64,000 nucleotides of DNA, taken from positions 186,001 to 250,000 of the forward strand of contig NZ_FNCW01000002.1 in NCBI RefSeq assembly GCF_900099815.1. The letters run 5' to 3'. Below the pieces are notes generated by a model. That model searched no databases. It saw only the letters and a list, made by a program, of their open reading frames with translations, and was not told the DNA's origin. How positions within the stretch are numbered: the first letter of the stretch is position 1; every line of letters begins with the position of its first letter. A program made the translations under genes and the position numbers. Below, piece after piece: positions 1-8,705 of the stretch. This stretch comes from Psychroflexus sediminis. GTDB lineage: Bacteria > Bacteroidota > Bacteroidia > Flavobacteriales > Flavobacteriaceae.

Positions 1-1
1 A

Positions 2-3000
2 TATGAGTATGATGCTGTTTTGGATAGATACATTTATACCGAAAAAATTGGTTCTGTGAATATCAAGTATCCGATAGTTCTTACTCCTGAAGAATTTGAG
101 GCTTTAGTGCTTGAAGAACAAATGAAGGCTTATTTCAAGGAGAAGTCTGATGCAGCTCTTGGAAAGGGCGATGAAGAAAGTCAAAAGAACTTAATTCCGA
201 TTTTTTATGTGAATAATTCTTTCTTTCAGTCTGTTTTTGGAAGTGATGAAATCGAGGTAATCCCAAGGGGTTCGGTTGCTGTGGATATGGGGATACTTTA
301 TAGCAAACAGGACAATCCCGCGCTCTCCCCTAGAAATCAAAGTAATCTCACCTTCGACTTTAACCAGCAGATAAGCTTGAGCATGCAAGCTAGAGTAGGA
401 ACACGGCTTCAGGTCAATGCTGAGTATGATACTCAGTCTACTTTCGATTTTCAGAATCAAATCAAATTGGAATATACTCCTACTGAAGATGATATCATTC
501 AAAAAATCGAGGTAGGGAATGTTCAAATGACCACTAATAGCTCGCTTATTCAAGGTTCACAAAGTTTATTCGGGGTTAAAACGCAACTCCAATTTGGAAA
601 AACGACCATAACCGGAGTCTTTTCAGAGTTAAATTCAGAGCGGCAAAGTGTGAACATTCAGGGAGGCGCAAGAGTTAGAGAGTTCGATAAGTTTGTTCTG
701 GATTATGATGTTAACAGGCATTTTTTCCTGTCACATTATTTTAGAGATCAATACAATACTTCCCTAAATAATTATCCTTTCATCAATAGCAGGATTCAAA
801 TTACCAGAATTCAGGTCTGGGTAACCAACAGAACCAATAACTCTCAAACCACTTCCAGCTCAAGAAATATTGTCGCTATACAGGATCTCGGTGAAAGTTC
901 TCCGGAGAATTTGGGTCTTCTTAAAGATAATTCAGGCAATCCCATCATATCGCCAGTTCCTAATTTTATTTTGAATCCAAACGAAAGGCCGAATAACCCC
1001 AACAACTTATTCAATCCCAGAGGTATTGGTATAAGAGGTCAGTCTACATTAACCAGTCAAATAAGAGATTTTGCTACTGTACAGCAAGGTTTTGGAGCGG
1101 CGCAGCCTTACGTTTCCGAGGGACGGGATTATGCTATTTTGGAAAATGCTAGAGAATTACAACCCAACGAATATTATCTGGATACGCAATTGGGATATAT
1201 CTCTTTGAATCAGCGTTTAAATAACGATGAAGTTCTCGGGGTTGCTTATGAATATACGACAACTGATGGAAGGGTTTTTCAAGTTGGAGAGTTTGGTAAT
1301 GGGGGCCCTGCCGCAACTGGAACTCAGGTAAACCCTGAAGTAGAAGGTGAGCAAATAGCACTCAACCAAAACTTGATTGTAAAGCTTCTTAAAAGCCCTG
1401 TCACATTCGTTGAAGAGCCAGTTTGGGACTTGATGATGAAAAACTTCTATGATCTGGGGGCCTTAGATCTAGAACAGGAAGGATTTAGTCTTAATATTTT
1501 ATACGCTGATCCGCAGCCGGTTAATTTTATTAGTCAAGCTCCGGAAAGTTCTATTCCACTCCCGGAAGATGTCAGGGAGACCAATCTTTTGCAGGTATTT
1601 GATTTGGATAGATTGAATTTTAACAACGATCCTGTTAATGGAGGAGACGGGTTTTTTGATTTTGTTCCTAATATCACCATAGATCCCCAAAATGGGGTTT
1701 TGAAATTTACCAAAGTAGAACCCTTTGGGGAATACCTCTTCAATAAGTTAGATCTTACCCCAGCCTCTGGTCCAGAAAACTATGCAAATCCTGACACTTA
1801 TAACGATAATCAATCCCAGTACGTTTTCAGAAGTCTTTACAGGACAACCAAAACACAAGCTCAGCAAGAAGGAGCGGAAAAAAATAAATTTCGCCTGTCT
1901 GGGCGGTATAAATCTGCGAATGCAGGGGGAATCCCTATAGGAGCCTTTAATGTTCCACGTGGATCTGTAAGGGTTTCCGCCGGAGGAAGAATCTTACAAG
2001 AGGGAATCGACTATACGGTAGATTATGAGCTGGGCAGAGTCAATATTCTTGATGAGGCTTTACTGGCTTCTGATATACCAATTGAGGTGTCGACAGAGAA
2101 CAATGCCGTGTTTGGAAGGCAAACCAAACGGTTTACAGGAATAGATGTACAGCATAGGTTTAGCGAAGACTTGTTGTTTGGCGGAACATTTTTGAATTTG
2201 AACGAAAGACCAATCACTCAAAAAGCAGATTTTGGAACTGAGCCCGTAAACAACAGTATTTTTGGGGTTAATTTCAATTATAATACGCAGGTTCCCTTTT
2301 TTACCAGGCTGGTCAATAAACTTCCGAATGTTGATACGGATGTAGAGTCCAATTTTTCTCTGAGAGGAGAGTTTGCTTACTTACTGCCAGGCTCACCCCA
2401 GGCCAATAATTTTGAAGGTGAAGCTACGAGTTATGTAGATGATTTTGAGGGGTCCCAAACCTCTATTTCAATCATAGATCCAACCGCCTGGAAATTAGCA
2501 AGTTCTCCAATTGGATACCGGGGACCTAAGGATGTTGACGGAAATTTCGATGCTAACAACGACTTAAGTGTAAATGATTTTAGAGCAAAATTAAATTGGT
2601 ACACCATAGACCCTATTTTTTATAGCACACAGAGACCCGGAGATGTGACAGATGAAGACCTGTCTCAATATTATTCCAGGCGTATTCCCATCAATGAAAT
2701 ATTTCCAAATATTGATATTGTTCCAGGGCAAATTCAAACCTTATTCCCCTTAGATCTAGTCTTCAGACCTGGTGAAAGAGGAATGTATAACTATAATCCA
2801 GCAGCGAGCAACGATGGAAGACTTCCCAATCCGGAACAAAATTATGGTGGAATAATGAGAGGACTGCAAACCACGGATTTTGAGCAATCCAATGTGGAAT
2901 ATGTGGAGTTCTGGGTCATGGATCCGTTTATTTACCCTGAAAATGCAGGAAATAACGGGGGGAAAGTAGTGCTCAATTTTGGAAGTATCACAGAAGATAT

Positions 3001-6000
3001 TTTAAAGGATGGGAGAAAGCAATTTGAAAACGGATTACCTGAAGATGGCGGAAGTTCAAATACGTTTTCTACCAATTTCGGAAAAGTACCTAGCAATCAG
3101 TCTTTGGTTTATGCTTTCGATACAGAAGGACAGGAACGAATTAACCAGGATGTAGGCTTTGATGGATTGATCAATGAAGATGAAGCGACGAAGTTTCCTG
3201 ATTTTGCCAATTTTGAAGATCCTTCCAATGATGATTATCAATATTATTTAAATAGAGAAGGGGATATCCTGAATCGCTATAGACAATTCAACGGTGCCGA
3301 AGGGAATAATCCTGTGATTGTGACCGAAAACAGGAGGGGGAACTCTGTTTTTCCGGATGTTGAAGATGTAAATTTGGATAACACCATGAACACCATCGAC
3401 AGTTACTTCGAATATGAAGTTCCTGTCTTTCCAAACATGAGTGTAGAGAATAATACAAGTTCTATTGCAGGAATAGATACAGATTATATTACAGACGTTC
3501 AGGAAGTCATAGCTACACTTCAAAATGGAGAGCAGATTGAGGCGAGATGGATTCAGTTTAGAGTTCCGCTCAGAACGAATGAGGAATTTGCTTTAGGAGG
3601 AATAAGCGATTTAAGATCTGTAAGATTCATGAGGATGTTTATGACAGATTTTGATCAGGAAACTATCCTGAGATTTGGAACACTAGAGCTAGTTAGAGGG
3701 GATTATTTCGATTATGATCTACCTATTTTACCGGATGGATCTAACCCCAGAGTTGGCAATACAAGATTCTTTTCGGAAGCTGTAAGCGAAGAGAATACAT
3801 CCAATTATGTAACACCTCCAGGAGTTTTAAGAGAAGAATTAGTCAACAATAATGTGGCTATAAGAGAAGATGAAAAGTCTCTTGCCTTGAGGGTGAAAGG
3901 CCTGGAACCTCAGGATTCTAGGGGCGTTTTCAAAAATTATCAAATAGATATGCGACAATATGAGCGTTTGGAAATGTACCTGCATGCGCAATCCCTGTCG
4001 CCCCCCAGCGCTCAACTTCAGGATGATGAGCTGACGGCCTTTATAAGAATGGGCATTGATTTTACCAATAACTATTATCAAATCGAAATTCCTTTAAAAG
4101 TTTCAGATCCGCAAGATTTTTCTCCAAGAGGGGTCTGGCCTTTGGAAAATGATTTGAATTTACCTTTAGATCTCCTTCAGCAGATCAAGTCTAGGGTACT
4201 TGGAGATGATAACCTGAGTAATCTCGAGCTCAATTACTTTGATAAATCCATGAATCTAGTGGATGGCAGTTTCAATGAAGGAGTCAAAGTTGGAATTATA
4301 GGGAATCCAAGCTTTGGTAATGTGAGAGTAATTATGCTTGGTCTAAAAAACTCCAGCAATCGAAACGTTTCTGGTGAAGTTTGGTTTAATGAGCTAAGGC
4401 TTTCTGGATTGAAAAATGAAGGAGGCTGGGCAGCAGTTCTAAATATGGACACCAATTTTGCCGACTTTGCCAATATATCTGCAAGCGGTCGAAGATCTAC
4501 AATAGGTTTTGGAACCATTGATCAAGGCCCAAACCAGAGAAGCAGGGAGAATATTAAACAGTATGATGTAGTCACGGGTTTGAACCTGGGGCAAGTATTA
4601 CCAAAACAATGGGGTGTCAAAATCCCTGTCAGCTATAGCAGAGGTGAAGAATTAATAACCCCGCAGTTTGATCCAGTATATGGAGATTTGGAGCTGGAAA
4701 CTCTTTTAGAAAACACGGCCGATGAGGCGAATAGGGCAGATTTTCAAGAGCAGGCAGAAACCTATACCCTTAGAGAAGGCGTAAGCCTTATTGGCCTGCG
4801 CAAAGACAGAACCAATGCGGAAAGGAAACCTATGCCGTATGATGTAGAAAATTTCACTTTTTCTGGAAGTTATAATGAAACTAATTACAGGGATTTTCAA
4901 ATCAAACAGTCATTAGATCAAAATGTGGATGCAGCCTTGACCTATGCCTATAACCTTCGGCCTTTGGAGATAAAACCATTTGAGAATATAAGCCTCTTTA
5001 AAAGCCCTTATTTTGCTATTTTCAAGGACTTTAATGTAAATCTACTGCCCAATAGCATTACGGGAGGTGCCAATATAAATCGGCAGTACAATGAGTTGAG
5101 GTACAGAGAATTTAACCTTCCTCCCGGAAGTATAGGGACTCCGAAACTGTTTCAAAGAAATTACTTTCTAGACTGGCAGTATGCGATAGATTATAGCCTA
5201 ACCAAGGCCTTAAATTTTAATTTTAATGCTTCAACAAATAGGATTGTAAGAAATTACATCGATGAAAATAATATTCAGGACAACAGCATTGGTATTTTTG
5301 ATGACTTCTTTGATGTGGGAATTCCAAACAGGCATTACCAGCAGCTTCAACTCAATTATACGCTGCCTTTTGGTAAAATTCCATTCTTAAAGTTTATTCA
5401 AACCCAGTATTCATATACAGGGGATTTCCTCTGGACAAAAGGGTCTGAGATTTTAAGAGACTTGGATGGAATTCCAGATTTGGGGAATTCTGTTCAAAAC
5501 TCAGCAACTCACCAGATCAATGGAAATTTGAACATGTCAACTCTATATTCATATTTGGGATTGACCAAAAAGAGAATTCAAAATTCAGCTGAAATCAAAA
5601 GAAATACAAGCAGAAGACGAGGAGGTGGGGTGAGACAGGCTCAAGATGATAATCAGGGCCGTTCTGCTGAAGAAAGTGTAAGTGAGCTTAGCGCAGGAGA
5701 TAAAGCTTTGAACACGCTTATAGGACTAGTAACAGCTTTGGGTAGAGTACAGATAAATTATTCTGAAACCAAAGGAATCTTTTTGCCGGGCTATACCAAT
5801 GATGTTGGGTTTGGAGGGACTTTAAAACCAACAGCAGGTTTTACGTTTGGAAGTCAAAATGACGTCAGGAGAGAAGCGGCCAGGAAAGGCTGGCTTACGA
5901 TGTATCAGGATTTTAATGAACAGTATACAAGTACCGATAACCAGCAACTCGATATCCAAGCGGGATTGAAACTTTTGCCTGGTCTGACTGTAGATTTGAT

Positions 6001-7069
6001 TGCGAATAGAATGTATTCTGAGACGTATACAGAAAACTTTAAGGTAGATCCTGGAACTATGGCCTATAGTTCTATCATTCCAAATACCTTTGGGAATTTC
6101 AGTATTTCGGCCAACATGATGCGTACTTCTTTTAGCACCAGTACCAGTGATTTTTCTGAAAATTTTGAACAATTTAAAGAAAACCGGCTAAGTATAGCCT
6201 TCAGGCTTTCAGAACAGGCAGGTATTGATTTAAATAACCCTGATAATATTGATGAGAATGGTTTTCCAGTGGGATTTGGCAGGACCAGCCAGGCCGTATT
6301 ACTCCCCTCTTTTTTATCTGCTTATACCGGAACCGATGCAGAAAGTGAAAATTTAAGTCCATTTAGAGACCTGCCTATTCCGGGATGGAAGCTGCAGTAT
6401 ACCGGTTTGATGAGACTGACCTGGTTTAAGGAAAATTTCAACCGGTTTTCAGTACAGCACGGGTACAGATCAACTTATACGATAAATCAATTCCAGTCCA
6501 ATTTAGAATATAACAGAAGAGACCCTTATGGAGATTTCAACAGAGATGCAGATGGAAACTTTAGACCGGAATTTTTTGTTTCGAATGTGAATCTTATAGA
6601 AGAGTATAGCCCCTTGGTTAAGTTGGATTTTGAAATGAAAAACTCACTGAGCATCCTTGCTGAAATTAGAAAAGACAGAGCTTTGTCATTGAGTTTCAAT
6701 AACAACCTATTGACCGAAATGCAAGGTGATGAGTATGTTGTAGGAATAGGGTATAGAGTAAAAGACCTTACCATAGTTACTCAATTTGAAGGTAACCGTC
6801 GGGTTTTAAGTAGTGATTTGAATATTAAAGCTGATGTTTCTCTGAGAAGAAACGAAACAATTATAAGAAGTCTTGATGTGCTGAGCAACCGTGTAACCTC
6901 AGGTCAGGACATTTGGTCTATAAATTTTGTCACGGATTATGCATTTACTAAAAATTTAACGGCGTTATTTTTCTACGATCATGTATTTTCGCAAAACGCA
7001 ATCTCGACGATATTTCCTCAAACTACAATTAGGACAGGAGTAACCTTGAGATATAATTTTGGAAATTAA
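2..7069 (+). CDS. sprA: SprA, outer-membrane translocon of gliding/type IX secretion (5' truncated)
   Basis: The frame is already open at base 2, so the TTG at 20 is an internal codon and the true start lies left of the window; 2,355 residues are visible against roughly 2,400 for Flavobacterium SprA. The protein is a very long run of alternating, aromatic-rich beta strands and ends in an outer-membrane-type terminus (LRYNFGN). It contains the family block YVDDFEGSQTSI around residue 810. Known role: SprA is the giant outer-membrane barrel through which type IX cargo (adhesins, CTD proteins) leaves the cell, and it is needed for gliding. The downstream order gcvH, vanZ-like, tonB, remB is, from memory, the same as in F. 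johnsoniae, which supports the call. Confidence 0.96.
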   Translation, partial: YEYDAVLDRYIYTEKIGSVNIKYPIVLTPEEFEALVLEEQMKAYFKEKSDAALGKGDEESQKNLIPIFYVNNSFFQSVFGSDEIEVIPRGSVAVDMGILYSKQDNPALSPRNQSNLTFDFNQQISLSMQARVGTRLQVNAEYDTQSTFDFQNQIKLEYTPTEDDIIQKIEVGNVQMTTNSSLIQGSQSLFGVKTQLQFGKTTITGVFSELNSERQSVNIQGGARVREFDKFVLDYDVNRHFFLSHYFRDQYNTSLNNYPFINSRIQITRIQVWVTNRTNNSQTTSSSRNIVAIQDLGESSPENLGLLKDNSGNPIISPVPNFILNPNERPNNPNNLFNPRGIGIRGQSTLTSQIRDFATVQQGFGAAQPYVSEGRDYAILENARELQPNEYYLDTQLGYISLNQRLNNDEVLGVAYEYTTTDGRVFQVGEFGNGGPAATGTQVNPEVEGEQIALNQNLIVKLLKSPVTFVEEPVWDLMMKNFYDLGALDLEQEGFSLNILYADPQPVNFISQAPESSIPLPEDVRETNLLQVFDLDRLNFNNDPVNGGDGFFDFVPNITIDPQNGVLKFTKVEPFGEYLFNKLDLTPASGPENYANPDTYNDNQSQYVFRSLYRTTKTQAQQEGAEKNKFRLSGRYKSANAGGIPIGAFNVPRGSVRVSAGGRILQEGIDYTVDYELGRVNILDEALLASDIPIEVSTENNAVFGRQTKRFTGIDVQHRFSEDLLFGGTFLNLNERPITQKADFGTEPVNNSIFGVNFNYNTQVPFFTRLVNKLPNVDTDVESNFSLRGEFAYLLPGSPQANNFEGEATSYVDDFEGSQTSISIIDPTAWKLASSPIGYRGPKDVDGNFDANNDLSVNDFRAKLNWYTIDPIFYSTQRPGDVTDEDLSQYYSRRIPINEIFPNIDIVPGQIQTLFPLDLVFRPGERGMYNYNPAASNDGRLPNPEQNYGGIMRGLQTTDFEQSNVEYVEFWVMDPFIYPENAGNNGGKVVLNFGSITEDILKDGRKQFENGLPEDGGSSNTFSTNFGKVPSNQSLVYAFDTEGQERINQDVGFDGLINEDEATKFPDFANFEDPSNDDYQYYLNREGDILNRYRQFNGAEGNNPVIVTENRRGNSVFPDVEDVNLDNTMNTIDSYFEYEVPVFPNMSVENNTSSIAGIDTDYITDVQEVIATLQNGEQIEARWIQFRVPLRTNEEFALGGISDLRSVRFMRMFMTDFDQETILRFGTLELVRGDYFDYDLPILPDGSNPRVGNTRFFSEAVSEENTSNYVTPPGVLREELVNNNVAIREDEKSLALRVKGLEPQDSRGVFKNYQIDMRQYERLEMYLHAQSLSPPSAQLQDDELTAFIRMGIDFTNNYYQIEIPLKVSDPQDFSPRGVWPLENDLNLPLDLLQQIKSRVLGDDNLSNLELNYFDKSMNLVDGSFNEGVKVGIIGNPSFGNVRVIMLGLKNSSNRNVSGEVWFNELRLSGLKNEGGWAAVLNMDTNFADFANISASGRRSTIGFGTIDQGPNQRSRENIKQYDVVTGLNLGQVLPKQWGVKIPVSYSRGEELITPQFDPVYGDLELETLLENTADEANRADFQEQAETYTLREGVSLIGLRKDRTNAERKPMPYDVENFTFSGSYNETNYRDFQIKQSLDQNVDAALTYAYNLRPLEIKPFENISLFKSPYFAIFKDFNVNLLPNSITGGANINRQYNELRYREFNLPPGSIGTPKLFQRNYFLDWQYAIDYSLTKALNFNFNASTNRIVRNYIDENNIQDNSIGIFDDFFDVGIPNRHYQQLQLNYTLPFGKIPFLKFIQTQYSYTGDFLWTKGSEILRDLDGIPDLGNSVQNSATHQINGNLNMSTLYSYLGLTKKRIQNSAEIKRNTSRRRGGGVRQAQDDNQGRSAEESVSELSAGDKALNTLIGLVTALGRVQINYSETKGIFLPGYTNDVGFGGTLKPTAGFTFGSQNDVRREAARKGWLTMYQDFNEQYTSTDNQQLDIQAGLKLLPGLTVDLIANRMYSETYTENFKVDPGTMAYSSIIPNTFGNFSISANMMRTSFSTSTSDFSENFEQFKENRLSIAFRLSEQAGIDLNNPDNIDENGFPVGFGRTSQAVLLPSFLSAYTGTDAESENLSPFRDLPIPGWKLQYTGLMRLTWFKENFNRFSVQHGYRSTYTINQFQSNLEYNRRDPYGDFNRDADGNFRPEFFVSNVNLIEEYSPLVKLDFEMKNSLSILAEIRKDRALSLSFNNNLLTEMQGDEYVVGIGYRVKDLTIVTQFEGNRRVLSSDLNIKADVSLRRNETIIRSLDVLSNRVTSGQDIWSINFVTDYAFTKNLTALFFYDHVFSQNAISTIFPQTTIRTGVTLRYNFGN

Positions 7070-7081
7070 AAACAACTTAAA

Positions 7082-7459
7082 ATGAATGTACCAAATAATT
7101 TAAAGTACACAAAAGATCACGAATGGATTAAAATCGATGGAGAAACTGCAACCATAGGTATTACTGATTTTGCTCAAAGCGAACTTGGAGATATCGTATA
7201 TGTTGAAGTCGAAACCATTGGTGAGACTTTGGACAAGGATGAGGTATTCGGAACGGTAGAAGCTGTAAAAACTGTATCTGATCTGTATTTGCCACTTACA
7301 GGTGAAGTTCTTGAATTTAACGAAGAGCTCGAAGATGAGCCAGAAATGGTAAACGAAGAGCCTTACGGGAAAGGATGGATGATCAAAATGAAAATTGCAA
7401 ATCAGGACGAGGTAGACGAATTAATGGATGCAGAAACTTACAAGTCTCATATTGAATAG
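7082..7459 (+). CDS. gcvH: Glycine cleavage system H protein
   Basis: A 125-residue lipoyl-carrier protein of normal family length. The lipoylation segment GTVEAVKTVSDLYLP places the modified lysine at K63, and the N-terminal KYTKDHEWI motif is typical. It shuttles the aminomethyl group between the P, T and L proteins of the cytoplasmic glycine cleavage complex. It starts 12 bases after the sprA stop, so it is probably co-transcribed with sprA although the functions are unrelated. No gcvT or gcvP is in the window. The family call is secure. Confidence 0.97.
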   Translation: MNVPNNLKYTKDHEWIKIDGETATIGITDFAQSELGDIVYVEVETIGETLDKDEVFGTVEAVKTVSDLYLPLTGEVLEFNEELEDEPEMVNEEPYGKGWMIKMKIANQDEVDELMDAETYKSHIE

Positions 7460-7835
7460 CAAAATGCTTTTGCCTATTGCTATATTTTGTACGCTTATGA
7501 TAGGATATCTATCCTTAGCAGACATAAGTAGCCTGCCAAAACTTAAAGTTGAATATGAAGATAAGTTCTATCATTTAGCGGCTTATTTTCTGTTGAATAC
7601 CATTTGGTTAATAGCATTGAAGCCTTTTACATCGAGAGGCTTCAAATCAAATATCTTAATTTCCTTAGGAATTCTTACATTTGGCATTGTTATTGAGATA
7701 TTTCAAGAACTTTTGACCGATATAAGGGTCTTTGATTATTATGATATTTTATCCAATAGCATTGGAATAATTTTAAGTTATCTGTGTTTTCAATTCTTCG
7801 GGAAAAGAATTTTTGAAAATATAAATTCAAAGTGA
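7428..7835 (+). CDS. VanZ-like membrane protein
   Basis: A protein of up to 135 residues with about four predicted membrane segments and the VanZ-family signature near its end (DYYDILSNSIGIILSYL, compare FDxxDxxxNxxG). Two starts are possible: ATG 7428, overlapping gcvH by 32 bases, or ATG 7464, five bases after the gcvH stop; the second fits normal operon spacing but would shorten the N terminus by 12 residues. The molecular role of chromosomal VanZ-like proteins is unclear; in glycopeptide resistance VanZ gives low teicoplanin resistance. Here it sits between gcvH and tonB as part of the conserved sprA locus. Confidence 0.8.
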   Translation: MQKLTSLILNSKMLLPIAIFCTLMIGYLSLADISSLPKLKVEYEDKFYHLAAYFLLNTIWLIALKPFTSRGFKSNILISLGILTFGIVIEIFQELLTDIRVFDYYDILSNSIGIILSYLCFQFFGKRIFENINSK

Positions 7836-7885
7836 AAGTAGATTTCATTTTTTTTATACTTTAGTAACCTATTTAAAATAAGAAT

Positions 7886-8605
7886 ATGGAACCAAAAAAG
7901 AACCCAAAAAAAGATCTTACTAAAAGAAGTCTTTTGTTTTTTCAGATTGGCCTTGTAGTTGTTCTTGCAATTACTTTGACTATGATAGAATGGAAAACTT
8001 ACGATAGAGAAGCCATTGATACTGGCATTGTAGATCTTAACATGCTTGAAGAAGAAGATGTGCCTATTACAGAAATACAAAAAACCCCACCACCCCCACC
8101 TCCACCACCACCCCCAGCTCCTGAAGTAATTGAGGTTGTTGAAGATGATGCAGAAGTTGAGGAGGTGATCATAGAATCTACGGAAACCGACCAAAACGAA
8201 ATCGTTGAGGTGGAAGAGGTAGAAGAAGTGGAAGAAGAAATAGGTGATGTCCCTTTCGCTGTTATCGAAAGTGTGCCTATTTTTCCAGGCTGTGAAGGCT
8301 TGAACACCAATGATGAGCGTAAGCAATGCATGAGTAAGAAAATCAGTGAATTTGTCAATAAAAATTTTGATACTGGTCTTGCTGCAGATTTGGGCTTAAG
8401 CGGTATCAATAGAGTTTATGTTCAATTTAAAATTGATAAAAAAGGCAATATTGTGAATGTTGCTGCGAGAGCGCCTCACCCAAGACTTCAATCTGAAGGT
8501 GAACGTGTGATTAAAAAATTACCTAAAATGAAACCTGGACAACAGAGGGGTCAAAATGTTGGCGTGCTTTATTCGCTGCCTATTACTTTTCAAGTACAGG
8601 ATTAA
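7886..8605 (+). CDS. tonB: Energy transducer TonB
   Basis: 239 residues with classic TonB order: short basic N terminus, one membrane anchor (residues 15-34), a proline run (about 67-79), an acidic Glu/Val-rich linker (84-120) and a C-terminal TonB domain (about 128-239) containing the Bacteroidota motif PIFPGCE followed by a second Cys at 148. It couples the proton motive force, through ExbB/ExbD (not in this window), to outer-membrane receptors. The gene is followed by a strong hairpin terminator. Its C-terminal domain resembles the N-terminal domain of the next gene product. Confidence 0.93.
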   Translation: MEPKKNPKKDLTKRSLLFFQIGLVVVLAITLTMIEWKTYDREAIDTGIVDLNMLEEEDVPITEIQKTPPPPPPPPPPAPEVIEVVEDDAEVEEVIIESTETDQNEIVEVEEVEEVEEEIGDVPFAVIESVPIFPGCEGLNTNDERKQCMSKKISEFVNKNFDTGLAADLGLSGINRVYVQFKIDKKGNIVNVAARAPHPRLQSEGERVIKKLPKMKPGQQRGQNVGVLYSLPITFQVQD

Positions 8606-8625
8606 TTTCTTTTAAATATAGTATC

Positions 8626-8658
8626 AAAATCCCGAATATCATATTCGGGATTTTTTTT
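8626..8658 (+). terminator. Rho-independent terminator after tonB
   Basis: An 11-bp perfect stem (8628-8638 with 8642-8652) built on ATCCCGAATA, a 3-base loop and a run of T follows the tonB stop by about 20 bases. It separates the sprA-tonB unit from remB. Confidence 0.9.
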
Positions 8659-8705
8659 ATTGCTATTTTTAAATCACATTTGTATTGTTTTTCAATCTCC
8701 TTATT

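Noticed and set aside
20-7069. Taking the TTG at 20 as the start of SprA
   Set aside because: The frame is open to base 2 and SprA is longer, so the codon is internal.
7790-8409. Long minus-strand frames opposite tonB, rich in Ser, Gly or Phe
   Set aside because: They mirror the proline and glutamate codon runs of tonB and show no protein features.
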